A stretch of 64,000 nucleotides of DNA from Aureobasidium sp. EXF-3400 (lineage: Eukaryota > Ascomycota > Dothideomycetes > Dothideales > Saccotheciaceae): assembly GCA_024195585.1 (NCBI GenBank), contig SWBL01000159.1, positions 1-64,000 of the forward strand, written 5' to 3'. Below are positions 29,408-38,781 of the stretch, piece by piece. Position 1 is the first letter of the stretch. The number at the start of each line of letters is the position of its first letter. The notes beneath the pieces are model-generated. The model worked only from the letters and a program-made list of their open reading frames with translations. It searched no databases and had not been told where the DNA came from. The position numbers were made by a program, and so were the translations under genes.

Positions 29408-32400
29408 ATGGCCGACTCGCAAATCTACTCCAATGAAGACCTCCAAGTCGCATGCCAACTCTACCTCCGATACATCTACTCTGATTACTTTCAGCCCACT
29501 CCTTCAGCTTTCTCATCAGGCTCTGCTTCGAATCCTGTCGTCATTCAAGATGATAATCCACCAGGCTCGTCTCTAAACCCTGTGGTCATTCTGGATGATG
29601 AACCCCTGAATCCTCGTCAGGAACCACAAACTCTAGTGCCCATTCCGGAGCACCTGGCTGACGCTGTGAAAGTCCAGTCTCCCACATTGGAGATAGAAGA
29701 TTCTTCCGCAGACTCTGGCTCAGACCCAATCTCTTCTCGACCATCTCCAAACTCGGATTTGTCTGTAACATCTGGCGTACTCTCGACCATCCCTCCAGAC
29801 TCTTTTGATCTATCTTCAACAACAGAAGCATCATCAACTTCTGATCCTTCTCCAGAACTTCAACATTCGCCAATTTCTGATGCTACCCCTCCAACCTCAC
29901 CAATATCTGATGTCTCTCTTCCATCGCACTTAGCATTCAGATGGCACTTTTCCGTAGAACGAGAATCGCCTCCACGCCGGGATGACAGCTGCCAACCTGA
30001 CCAAGCTGGTGTATGGAACGATACCATCTGTTCAAAGTGCAGACAAAGGGGCCATGTTGCCTCGTCTCATTGCGGTCATTGCGGTTTGACTGGTCACCGT
30101 GCCTCCGATCACTGCCTCATGTGCGATCAAATCGGCCATAGTCGCCGTGATCATTGCGTTCTATGCGGTCAAGTGGGTCTCTGCATCGTTGGATACTGTG
30201 CCCGTGCTCACTGCAAACGATGCGGTGTAGTTGGCCATTATGACACTCATCATTGCACCCGATGCCTATTGCTGGGTCATCGCTATTATGATCATTGTGA
30301 CGTGTGCGATCTAGTCAACTGTAAAACAGAGAACCACTGCTATGTGTGCGCGAAACTCGGTCACAGCTCTCAAGATCATTGCAAGAACTGCGAAGAGCTT
30401 GGTCATACAGCCAAAGATCACTGTCGGAATTGCAAAGAACTTGGTCATTACTGGGAGACGTGTTCGAAGCCAAGCATAGGCAGGTATTGTTGGATCTGTC
30501 GCAGAGGTGGACATCACAGCGATACATGTCCTTCTCTGAAACAATACAAGCTTCGTGCAAAGTGGGCATTCAAACGGCTGCAAAGATCGCGTTCAGCCCA
30601 TTGCCAACGTTACTGCCAGTGTTGTCTAGAGATTCGAGAGTCGAGATATTCCTTCCACCAGGAGCACAAACTTAAAGACTGCCCAAAGTTGTCTCACAAA
30701 ACTGCGTGCTTGGAGAAAGACCACCGCGGCTCAAAATGCCAGGAGTGGATTGTGAGATTCTCCCGGAACGCGGCTACGCAGGTCAACCTTGCCGAGTTCT
30801 CAACAGATGTCGACGTGGGAGAAAAGACCACTGTCCCATCGAATTTTCTACCACACAGCGTCTTTACAGCCATCGCTTCGTCTACGCAAACCGCCTTTCC
30901 GGAAGTGCATGTTGGTCGTAAGTCATATCGTTCTGTGGGCTCCGATGGCCGTGCTCTCAATGAGAAGAGGCTACCTGTTGGGGGAAAAGTCAAGACTATG
31001 AAGGATAGCGAGGAGGTTAAAGGCGGTCAAGACTCAATGCCATCTACCTGCAATGAAGCATCTAATTATCCTGCACCAGGAGTCCTTCTGGAGATATTTG
31101 ACAACAACCAGCAGGAAGAAAGCGAAGATACCGAGCAGACGAGACTCGAGGCAAAAGCTTATTGTCAACAGGAAATACAGAGGGTCGTGGAACAGACTAC
31201 GCTCGAAGCAAATGAGGAATCTGGTATCGAGACCACGTCTCTGGATACCGAAGACTCTTACGAACGTAACACTCCCTCAAGCCCAAGCACACCCACAAGC
31301 CCGGTCACTCCCTCGAGCCCGGTCAGTGCAGAGTTTGAGAAGATTGTTTTTAAAAACCTGAATGAAACTTTGTCAATCCTCGAGGAGAATCCAGAAGAGC
31401 ATCTGTCCGAGAGGGCTGACATGCCAGTCTCATCTTCTCAGACTTCTGCCAGCATGGAATTTGAGCAAGCAGACATTCAGCAAGAGACTGAGGGCTCATC
31501 AAATAGCCAGGAGATTAGACAAGAGAATCTGTTCGAATACTTCGACGTTTCCGTCATTCGCTCTTCCTCTCCTGTTTGTTCTGACCGCGCCCACAGTCCG
31601 TCTGTCACGAGGGCTACAAGCACTGCTATAGACATACCGATGGTCTCTCAGGATGTGCCTACCTCGCCTGCGCCGGCTGGATTTCTGACTTGCAGCACTG
31701 TCAGATGCCCAAATCCACCCTCGAGCAATGACTTCAAGTGCATCTCATGCCACGATGGCAGAAGCTCGATCGACTACAAGCAGAAAAACAATCTTCTAGG
31801 ACGGGCTTCTGTCCGAAAGAGAAAGCAGAAACTAAGAAAATCGCTTGCCAACAAGAAACAGAAGCCGGACTCAAACTTGGAATGTCGCAATCCAGCAATG
31901 ACTGATGCTAACTTGCAAGATCACGCCAGCATTGGAAACGGTCAGGCAGTCTCGCTACCAGGAGGTCACTCTATATCGTGGAAGGAGCTTTGCTACACAG
32001 TAATGCTCGAAGCATCAAACCATTCCTCCAACTTCAAACAACTCTGTAACCTAGTTCGGAACTGGTTGCACAATACATTTCCAACAATCGAGTTCGATAT
32101 CAATGATGAGATTATGCTGCAGAATCTCCAGGCTGTCGTAAAGAACAGTCCTAACTTCGAAATACTCGAACAAACGGGAAAGAGAAAGAAGAACAACCCC
32201 ATCCAAGTCTCCATCCGCGAAAACGCCATTAAGAAAGTCAAGATCGTGGTATCATGCTTCAGAGCAAAACTCTCACGACCCAAATACTACCACAACATGT
32301 CCACCTATCTCCTGTCAAAATCAAGAGTCCGTCCTGAGGTATCCTTCGAAATCCTCATCGGGATGGCTTTGCACGCACTCCCCAACAAACACGTCGAGGA

Positions 32401-32641
32401 AATAGAAATCGTAACTTGGATCTCAGAAATGGTGGTTGGTTATCAGACCAGCTTCTCTGGTCGCAATGGACTTGGCTACAAATATCAAGGAGACTGGAAG
32501 CAACAGTTGAGGGAAGAACTGCATGCTTCTTCGTTTTTCAAGGTGAGAGTTTCAGAGGCAGGGGATGAAGAGTGGAAGCTTCGTAAGGGATGTGCGGAGT
32601 ATTTTAGGAAGTGGGATGATTCGTTGCATTGGCTGGCATGA
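29408..32641 (+). CDS. Large protein with tandem zinc knuckles
   Basis: 1077 residues in one exon from the ATG at 29408. Residues 1-200 are Ser/Pro/Asp-rich and disordered. Residues 208-374 hold eleven Cys-x2-Cys-x4-His-x4-His/Cys units. Ten are about 14 residues long with almost no linker; the fourth and seventh lack canonical His residues. A Cys-rich stretch follows (375-440). The middle is acidic, with Thr-Pro-Ser-Ser-Pro repeats near 625-650. A second Cys-x2-Cys pair lies near 760-780, then a basic patch. The C-terminal 240 residues look globular and helical, starting Ser-Trp-Lys-Glu-Leu-Cys-Tyr-Thr-Val-Met-Leu-Glu-Ala and containing Val-Arg-Asn-Trp-Leu-His-x-Thr-Phe-Pro, with a possible winged-helix look. 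Retroviral-type knuckles bind single-stranded RNA or DNA, so nucleic-acid binding is expected. No polymerase or integrase is present, so it is not a plain Gag fragment. Confidence 0.8.
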   Translation: MADSQIYSNEDLQVACQLYLRYIYSDYFQPTPSAFSSGSASNPVVIQDDNPPGSSLNPVVILDDEPLNPRQEPQTLVPIPEHLADAVKVQSPTLEIEDSSADSGSDPISSRPSPNSDLSVTSGVLSTIPPDSFDLSSTTEASSTSDPSPELQHSPISDATPPTSPISDVSLPSHLAFRWHFSVERESPPRRDDSCQPDQAGVWNDTICSKCRQRGHVASSHCGHCGLTGHRASDHCLMCDQIGHSRRDHCVLCGQVGLCIVGYCARAHCKRCGVVGHYDTHHCTRCLLLGHRYYDHCDVCDLVNCKTENHCYVCAKLGHSSQDHCKNCEELGHTAKDHCRNCKELGHYWETCSKPSIGRYCWICRRGGHHSDTCPSLKQYKLRAKWAFKRLQRSRSAHCQRYCQCCLEIRESRYSFHQEHKLKDCPKLSHKTACLEKDHRGSKCQEWIVRFSRNAATQVNLAEFSTDVDVGEKTTVPSNFLPHSVFTAIASSTQTAFPEVHVGRKSYRSVGSDGRALNEKRLPVGGKVKTMKDSEEVKGGQDSMPSTCNEASNYPAPGVLLEIFDNNQQEESEDTEQTRLEAKAYCQQEIQRVVEQTTLEANEESGIETTSLDTEDSYERNTPSSPSTPTSPVTPSSPVSAEFEKIVFKNLNETLSILEENPEEHLSERADMPVSSSQTSASMEFEQADIQQETEGSSNSQEIRQENLFEYFDVSVIRSSSPVCSDRAHSPSVTRATSTAIDIPMVSQDVPTSPAPAGFLTCSTVRCPNPPSSNDFKCISCHDGRSSIDYKQKNNLLGRASVRKRKQKLRKSLANKKQKPDSNLECRNPAMTDANLQDHASIGNGQAVSLPGGHSISWKELCYTVMLEASNHSSNFKQLCNLVRNWLHNTFPTIEFDINDEIMLQNLQAVVKNSPNFEILEQTGKRKKNNPIQVSIRENAIKKVKIVVSCFRAKLSRPKYYHNMSTYLLSKSRVRPEVSFEILIGMALHALPNKHVEEIEIVTWISEMVVGYQTSFSGRNGLGYKYQGDWKQQLREELHASSFFKVRVSEAGDEEWKLRKGCAEYFRKWDDSLHWLA
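30029..30529 (+). repeat. Coding array of 42-bp zinc-knuckle units
   Basis: Eleven units within the gene starting at 29408. Units at residues 208, 222, 236 and 250 abut. After a 5-residue insert, units at 269, 283, 297, 311, 325 and 339 abut, and after 8 more residues a last one begins at 361. Most read Cys-x2-Cys-x3-Gly-His-x4-His; the last two end in Cys. The DNA copies have diverged, so the array is old but its spacing is kept. Confidence 0.9.
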
Positions 32642-33167
32642 CCTGTTTCACAGGAAGCACAGTCAAGCTGAGAAAAGTTCCGAAAGTTGTATGCCCAAGC
32701 GACTGTCAGGGAAGGAAGCTACTCAGAGTAGTTGAGGGTGTACAAGTCCGAAGGGTTGATAACTTGTAGGTCCGTGGGAAGTGGGAGGTGAATACTCCAT
32801 CTTGTGTTCTTTGTCAGTCTTTCTAGGCTAAAATTTAATACAAGATGGGGTTTGGGATTAAATAGCAACTAGTCAACATTTATATAGATCGTGTAGAAGA
32901 CTCAACATCTTTTGAATGGAGTTTTCAATGAACGTGTAAGGGACACATACTCCATTATCAGACTTGTAGCAAATCAGAACAATTGGAACAAGGCTAATGT
33001 ATCCCTCGAAACTCTTTACTCCAAGCTTGAAAAAGGGTCAGAATTATCATGATCTCTGACAAACCCACCATTCAGCTCACTCATCTGCGCAAAACAAGCA
33101 CACCCCACTGTCCAACCCAGACACCTCTACCCCCTTTCAGATGGCAACATTCATACCACCAAGTGCT
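32642..33167. other. Intergenic, no gene seen
   Basis: A/T-rich, 3' of the zinc-knuckle gene, converging with the doubtful gene at 33168. Nothing supported. Confidence 0.6.
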
Positions 33168-33521
33168 TTACTCCTCCTGTGCATACTTGGATCTAAACTC
33201 AGGAGAAGCACCACCCGAAAACCTAGATGTGGAAATCCCTTCTTGTTCGTCTCTTCCCCCTCGCATGACGCTGTCGACTCTTTTCGCTTCTTCCTGCTTC
33301 TTCACTGTTTTGTCTTGTTCCATCTCTTTTGTGGCGTTATCAATATTGCTTTCTCTTCCTTTGCTGGGTTTTGCTCTTTTTTCCCCTTCCTCTTCTTCTT
33401 CTTCATCTCCAACATCTTCAAACCCTAGCTTCAGTGGCGAACTTTCAGGTGTAATATCATCTATTATCCACCGTCTTTTTCCCGGCGCTGGACTTTTCTT
33501 TTCCGTCTTGTTTTTTTCCAT
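33168..33521 (-). CDS. Possible small charged protein or terminal exon
   Basis: 117 residues from an ATG at 33521 to a stop at 33168. It is basic and acidic by turns: Lys-Arg-Arg-Trp-Ile-Ile-Asp-Asp-Ile-Thr, a run of six Glu, Lys/Glu-rich helices and a C-terminal Phe-Ser-Gly-Gly-Ala-Ser-Pro-Glu-Phe. It looks more like protein than chance, but third codon positions are not biased as in neighbouring genes. The open frame extends through a (CAG)n-complement poly-Ala tract without another ATG, so it may be the last exon of a longer gene. Confidence 0.4.
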   Translation of the reverse strand: MEKNKTEKKSPAPGKRRWIIDDITPESSPLKLGFEDVGDEEEEEEGEKRAKPSKGRESNIDNATKEMEQDKTVKKQEEAKRVDSVMRGGRDEQEGISTSRFSGGASPEFRSKYAQEE

Positions 33522-33564
33522 CCCCTTTTCTGCTCTTTTTTTGTTTGATGTTGATGTTTGTTTT

Positions 33565-33601
<37 letters not shown>

Positions 33602-34715
33602 ACAAAAACAAAAAAAAAACAAATCATACCACCACAAGACCAACAATACAAAACCCCAAAGGCAGAATCGAAGGGTGTATGTACACCAGACTCAAAACGA
33701 CGAAAATGGCGATTATACCCGCCGATTGCAACACGGTATGAAAAAAGCGAAAGCAGGATTTTGGGAAGCGAGGGGAATAGAATCTGTAGCCAGCCTTTCG
33801 GTCAACTTATCATCTTCGGTATATCTTTTTTTTTTTTTTTTTTTTTTTCCAGAAGAGAGGCCTGTGAGAAATGCAGTTGGCAGAAGCCAAGGGTGCCAGG
33901 GTGTGCAGGAATAAGTAACAAAAGGCAAATGGGGATGAAAAGAGTATACATACACAGATTTGAAACGCAACCTCGTCCATCACAGCGGCGAGAGGATCAA
34001 TCCGTACGCCCCATGTTATGTGCAGATGTAGGGTTAAGATCTTGGGTACAGAGATGCCAGAGACCACGCAAACCCATCCAAAAAACAATCAACAGAGGTC
34101 GGAAGCAAGTCGACAGATACCAATAGAGGTATCTCAGTGCTTGCGCCCATTCTTGCCATTGCCAAAGGAGTTGAAAAAGGCTTTTGTAGGTTTTGGGAAA
34201 GAGAATAAGAAATTTAATGAAATCTGTGATATGTTGTGCGGGTAGGGTGAGTGCCAGGAAATGGGCGAGCTTGGGCTGCCATCTGTCGGGTCGGACATGG
34301 GAAAAAAAGTACAATGACCGCGTTGGCCGGATTCGGCATTGCCTCTTGTGGACAAGGATCTTTTTTGCTCCATTCAACCCCAAACAAACTCACCTCTTTA
34401 GAGGGACTCGTTCGCTCCCGCATGCTGGCTGACATATCTGAAACTGGAGGTGAATTAGGAGGTACTGCAACTTGAGAGATGCAAAAGGTGTACTTATCAC
34501 AATAGAGCGAACAAGAGATATATCGGTTGAGACAGGGGATATGGAATGAAGAAAAAAGATAGATACAGAATTTGAAAAAAAGAAACAAAAAACAACAACG
34601 CAAAGAGCAGACAACCAAAGAGTCTAAATACAAGAAAATTCGCAGCCTCAACATGCTCACCTCCACCTCTTCTTCCCCTTCTTTGACCACCACCTCTCCA
34701 ATCTAACACCTCAAA
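33522..34715. other. Intergenic region with simple repeats
   Basis: Contains the (CAG)11 tract, A-rich tracts and a run of 23 T at 33826-33848. Numerous short frames are produced by low complexity. No gene is supported. Confidence 0.6.
33566..33598 (+). repeat. (CAG)11 trinucleotide repeat
   Basis: Eleven uninterrupted CAG units, a likely hypervariable microsatellite. On the minus strand it would read as poly-Ala upstream of the doubtful gene at 33168-33521, and on the plus strand as poly-Gln in an unsupported frame. Confidence 0.95.
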
Positions 34716-36740
34716 TCACCCAAGACTCAACGGCAACCTCCCTCCACCCCCTACGCTCCACCCACCACCAAACACCAAATTCCACAACCATCCCAAAACC
34801 CCAAAGATGAACCCGATTATCTGTCTAGGCACCGCGCCTCCAACGTAAACAAACTTGTTCTCCGGAGCATAGCCATTGGCATGTGCCCAGGAATACTCGG
34901 CAGAGGAAAAGGCGATTGCAAAACCGAGGTAAGATGCAAGAATCCAAACGAGGAGCAGACGTCGGTGGACGAGCATGTCGGCGGTCATGTCGTGGCAGAA
35001 TGTGATGAGAACGGTGGGAAGATCGGGTTGAGGAGACGACGCGGATGTGTTGGCTGTGGAAGAAGGACAAGTCTTTGTGTCTGGAGGAGCGGTGACGGCG
35101 TTGTAGTGGGAAAGGGTTTGTGGTGACATGTCTTTTGTTGGTACACGAGGACGTTTGATGTTCAGGGCGTTGGCTTTGGAGGGTTTGCCGAGTTGAGGAG
35201 GCAAGGTATTGTCGAGTGCGAGCGACTCTTCGGTGATTTCGTTCGACAAAGGAGACTTAATGGATGGCTTGTTAGTGACGGGAGAGTTGGAAGCCGGGCT
35301 TGGTGGAAGAGGGACACTCGAGGGCGAAGACACTGTTGGGCTTGTCTGGGAGGCAGTTCCAAGAGTTGCAGTCTTTGGAGACGGAGCAACTGGACTCGTT
35401 GAGACTCCACTGCTTGTTCCCGAGAACGTGAAAGACTTGAGAGGCGAAGCGACCTTGGGCGTAGAAGCAGCTACTGGGCTGGTTTGGATTCCACTGGTCA
35501 TGACTTCAGAGAAAGGCTTGCGTTCCTTCACAGCAGGAGTAATCGGACTTGTCTGGACTCCATTGCTCAAAACCTCGGAGAAAGATTTGCGAGGTGAGGT
35601 GGCTGCAGGAATTGTCTGAGCAGCAGCATTGACCATGGTAGGGGTGAACTTCTGGATCAAAGCGGCAATGGGGCGAGTCTGGACGCCGCTGCTGATGACC
35701 TGGGTGAAAGTCTTTTTAGGAGATGCAATGGGGCTTGTTTGAGTTTCCGAGTTGGTTGACTCCGGTACTGGAACCTTCTTGGGTGATGCAATGGGGCTAG
35801 TCTGGGTAGCATTGCTGGCGTTCTGAGGCATTGGCTTAGGGCTCATCCGAGTAGCAGCAGAAGTCATGTCGACAGGCTTCTTGACCGAAGGATGAATAGC
35901 GACAGACTCAATCTCGGACATTTCCAGTGTCTGCTGAACCTCTCTCTTTGCAGGTCTCTCAGACATGGTGCTGCGAACACTGCGGTCATCAGATGCATAG
36001 CCTCCATCTTCAGAATCATAACCGTCATCACTGAGAGCTTCAAACTCATCGGCGAGGTTCATGCCACTGAGGGAAGCGCGCTTGTTCTTCTGTTTTGAAG
36101 GGGTTGGGCCATCAGCCTGCATGGCAGACCACTTCTCCATGAACTCATAGAGCACATCATCGAGCTCTTCAGCAGGAAGGTTCTTGCTGATGGTGATGTG
36201 ACGTTCAAAGATGTCGAGTTTCTTGTGCAAGATGTCCAGTTCCTGATCCTTGGTGTCCAACTCTTGCCTCAGGTCTGCAACATCACCTTCCAAACCCTTG
36301 GTCTCTGTAACTTTGTCATCACGTTCGGTTCTGGTCAAGTCCAACTCGGCAGTGAAATTGCGGACTTCAGCTTCTCTGTCTTCAATAGCCTTTTCCAACT
36401 CGGGCAGATTTCTGAGTTCCTTCTCATTGGCCTTGACGATATCTTCAAAGTGAGAAGACTGCCGGCGCAATTTTTTATTTTCTTGTTGTGTTTCCTCATG
36501 CTCTTTCTTGTGTGCTTCGATGTGCGCTTTCAATCTTGTGATGACCAGGTCTTTTTCGTCGAGTTGGCTTGTCTGATCTTCGACTTGTTCTTGCAGTTCT
36601 TGATTTGATCTTTCATAGTAGGCAAAGTTGTCGTCTCGTTGAGCGAGCTTTTCCTTGAGGTCTTTGATTTTCTCTTCGAGGGTTTCGATTTCTTGTGCTT
36701 GTGGATCGACGACTGCGGGAGATGAGGGTTCGCTCGACAT
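34716..36740 (-). CDS. Coiled-coil protein with QTSP repeats and C-terminal membrane segments
   Basis: 674 residues from the ATG at 36740. The frame extends upstream only to a TTG. Residues about 15-205 form a long coiled coil. A Glu/Asp-rich helix with a Glu-Phe-Met-Glu-Lys-Trp motif and an acidic Asp-Gly-Tyr-Asp-Ser-Glu-Asp segment follow. Residues about 310-480 hold eight degenerate copies of a Gln-Thr-Ser-Pro-Ile/Val-x-Ser-Pro-Lys-type motif, likely a multi-phosphosite platform for proline-directed kinases. Two hydrophobic segments lie near the C-terminus (about 595-611 and 641-657), giving a tail-anchored or hairpin topology. A role as a nuclear-envelope, septal or organelle tether is possible. 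No family is recognised. Confidence 0.75.
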   Translation of the reverse strand: MSSEPSSPAVVDPQAQEIETLEEKIKDLKEKLAQRDDNFAYYERSNQELQEQVEDQTSQLDEKDLVITRLKAHIEAHKKEHEETQQENKKLRRQSSHFEDIVKANEKELRNLPELEKAIEDREAEVRNFTAELDLTRTERDDKVTETKGLEGDVADLRQELDTKDQELDILHKKLDIFERHITISKNLPAEELDDVLYEFMEKWSAMQADGPTPSKQKNKRASLSGMNLADEFEALSDDGYDSEDGGYASDDRSVRSTMSERPAKREVQQTLEMSEIESVAIHPSVKKPVDMTSAATRMSPKPMPQNASNATQTSPIASPKKVPVPESTNSETQTSPIASPKKTFTQVISSGVQTRPIAALIQKFTPTMVNAAAQTIPAATSPRKSFSEVLSNGVQTSPITPAVKERKPFSEVMTSGIQTSPVAASTPKVASPLKSFTFSGTSSGVSTSPVAPSPKTATLGTASQTSPTVSSPSSVPLPPSPASNSPVTNKPSIKSPLSNEITEESLALDNTLPPQLGKPSKANALNIKRPRVPTKDMSPQTLSHYNAVTAPPDTKTCPSSTANTSASSPQPDLPTVLITFCHDMTADMLVHRRLLLVWILASYLGFAIAFSSAEYSWAHANGYAPENKFVYVGGAVPRQIIGFIFGVLGWLWNLVFGGGWSVGGGGRLPLSLG
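35320..35830 (-). repeat. Degenerate ~60-bp coding repeats (QTSP motif)
   Basis: Eight copies of a segment encoding x-Gln-Thr-Ser-Pro-Ile-x-x-Pro-Lys, spaced about 18-22 codons apart, inside the gene at 34716-36740. Copies one and two are nearly identical in the core; later copies are diverged (Gln-Thr-Arg-Pro, Gln-Thr-Ile-Pro, Ser-Thr-Ser-Pro). Confidence 0.8.
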
Positions 36741-37283
36741 GGTTGGATTGAATGTTTGGTGTTTGCTTCTGGCAAGGTGGACGCGCAAAGAGTGGTGTGG
36801 TCACAATCGTGAAGACGCTCATTGTCGTGAACTGACAAAAGAATTCAATCGCCGCATTTGGAGGTGCTGGCAACGACAAAGAAGTGAAAGTTGCTCATGT
36901 TCAAACTACTTTGATGGCCGGAAATGGAAATTCGACAAGATTGTTTCACTTTTCGACCTGTTTGTCTTGACACTGGCAGCACATTCAGCAAACACTTTTT
37001 GATCGCTTCTAGAAGCTCAAATTGCTTTGTTGTCTCAGGGCTGTGAAGTTTCTCGCTGCATTGTATCAAGTTATCTTGCGATATGGTTTGAAAGAGATTA
37101 CATGCGAAAGTTGCGTACCGACTTCTGTTGAGAACCATCCAACACCCCCCTCTCACCCGACCTGACCAATGCGTGAAAACCAGAAAAGTTGCAGATGGAA
37201 CGGCAATGGAAACAGAATATTATGAAATGGTCAGGAATGCAACAAAATAGAGCGATAGAAACCCAAAAGCACACCTTTCCCAC
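36741..37283. other. Intergenic, no gene seen
   Basis: Upstream of the coiled-coil gene and downstream of the next minus-strand gene. No supported frame. Confidence 0.6.
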
Positions 37284-38781
37284 TCAATCACGTAGAGGCC
37301 AGTCAGCATTTCTGCTACGTTTGGCGGGCGATCTGCTTCTACTGGGGTTGGCCTTTCTCTTTGTTCCGGATTCGCTGCCGATGCTGCCGATGTAGCCGAA
37401 TACACGATCAGCTTCCAAGACGTCCTCTTGAGAGATTTCAGGCAGTTTCCAGGGGTCATAGGGAGTGACGGGCTGTTCGGGGTAGAGGGACTTCTTGATG
37501 TTTCCGAGAATCTTCTTCAGCGTGTAGAAGGAGCCGCCCTGGAGTGCTTCTTTGGCTTCTCTGCCTGTGGAAAACAAATCAGTTGCGAGTTGTGAAAGGG
37601 ATGATATGTCATGACTTACCACGAGCCAGATCAGCTACTATCTGTCTGCTCATGACTTGCTCCATGTAAGGAGTCTCGCCATAAGGGAAGCGGGCAGCCT
37701 CCTTGCGATGCCAGACCTCGGGGTGGGGCAATTCGGGAAGTTTGGGAGGGGCAGCATTTGCAGGAGCAGCGGCAGGAGTAGTAGGAACACCAGCAGCAGT
37801 AGGAGAAACCTTCTTTGGGCTGGCTTTGGCGGCGGCAGCCTTCTCGGCGACGGCAGCCTTCTCAGCGCGGGCTTTTGCAAGGCGCTCTCTGTCTTGAATC
37901 TGCATGACTTGGTTCTTGGGGTGCTCAGGTCTGCCAGTTGTGGTGCCGTCCGAGTGAAGACGCCACTGGTCACCTCTCTTGGGCTTGATGGGTTTGTACA
38001 TGGAATTGCTGTCTGGGAATTGGTCGCGAGTGAACCACTGTTCGGCGCCCTCGTCGATGCGGTTCTTGTGGGCCCAGATCATGTAGCGAACTCTACGACC
38101 GAGCATTTCGGTATCGTCTTCACCGTCGTCAATGATGCCGTCCATGTGAGGATGATTCTTGTCCAACCAATCCTCCAACCTCTGCAGCTTCTCCTCAAAG
38201 TCCTGCAAGTTCTCGACACCGTCGTCGGACAGGAAGTTGATGGCCTGACGCAATTTTTGCTTGATACCAACAGGAGCGGGCACCTTCTCGCCGTAGCGGT
38301 TGCGAACAGCAGGCTTGTCGGTGACGGTCATGGGCTCTGGCTTTGAGGGGAAGGGGTCCATTCTGTGTTCAGGCGGTGGAGAGTCCTTGATCAGACGCTT
38401 AGCTGGCGAGACTGTGCGTGTACGGCGGGTGGTGGTCTTTTGCTTGTCGGTAGTGGGAGGCGGTGGTTGAGGGCGGCCTCGGGGGCGTGCTGGGGAGCGC
38501 GACTTCTTTGGGGAAGCGGTGGGCATTGGAGGAGCTGCTTCTGGTGGAGGAGGTTGCGGCTGTCTCGAGGCGGAGCGAGTGGAGCGTCTGGTAGTCGAGG
38601 GCTCTCTACGGGACTCTGGCGGAGCAGCGTGCTTGCCGAGCCTCTTGCCTTTGCCGTGTTTCTCGTCGAACAGCTGCTTTCCTGTCAAAGGCTTGGATTT
38701 GATGGTTGAAGGAGGCTCTGTATCCGTCTCGATTTCGACTTCTGAGCCGTAGCCCTTGAAGGACGATTTCTTGGGCGGCAT
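37284..38781 (-). CDS. Disordered basic nuclear-type protein
   Basis: Exon 1 (38781-37620) and exon 2 (37564-37284), joined over a GTAAGT...CACAG intron, give 480 residues. The junction restores Ala-Arg-Gly-Arg-Glu-Ala-Lys in frame. The N-terminal 150 residues are Pro/Arg/Lys-rich with Ser-Pro sites and an AT-hook-like Arg-Pro-Arg-Gly-Arg-Pro. A globular part (about 170-270) contains Trp-Leu-Asp-Lys-Asn-His-Pro, Met-Ile-Trp-Ala-His-Lys-Asn and Gln-Trp-Phe. An Ala/Lys helix follows, then a conserved-looking segment at the C-terminus (Leu-Pro-Glu-Leu-Pro-His-Pro-Glu-Val-Trp-His; Ser-Phe-Tyr-Thr-Leu-Lys-Lys). The ending is basic and Ser-Pro-rich. DNA or chromatin association is plausible; the family is not recognised. 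Confidence 0.72.

Noticed and set aside
33545..34126. Poly-Gln plus-strand frame
   Set aside because: Low complexity from the CAG tract, then random composition and a poly-Phe stretch from the T run.
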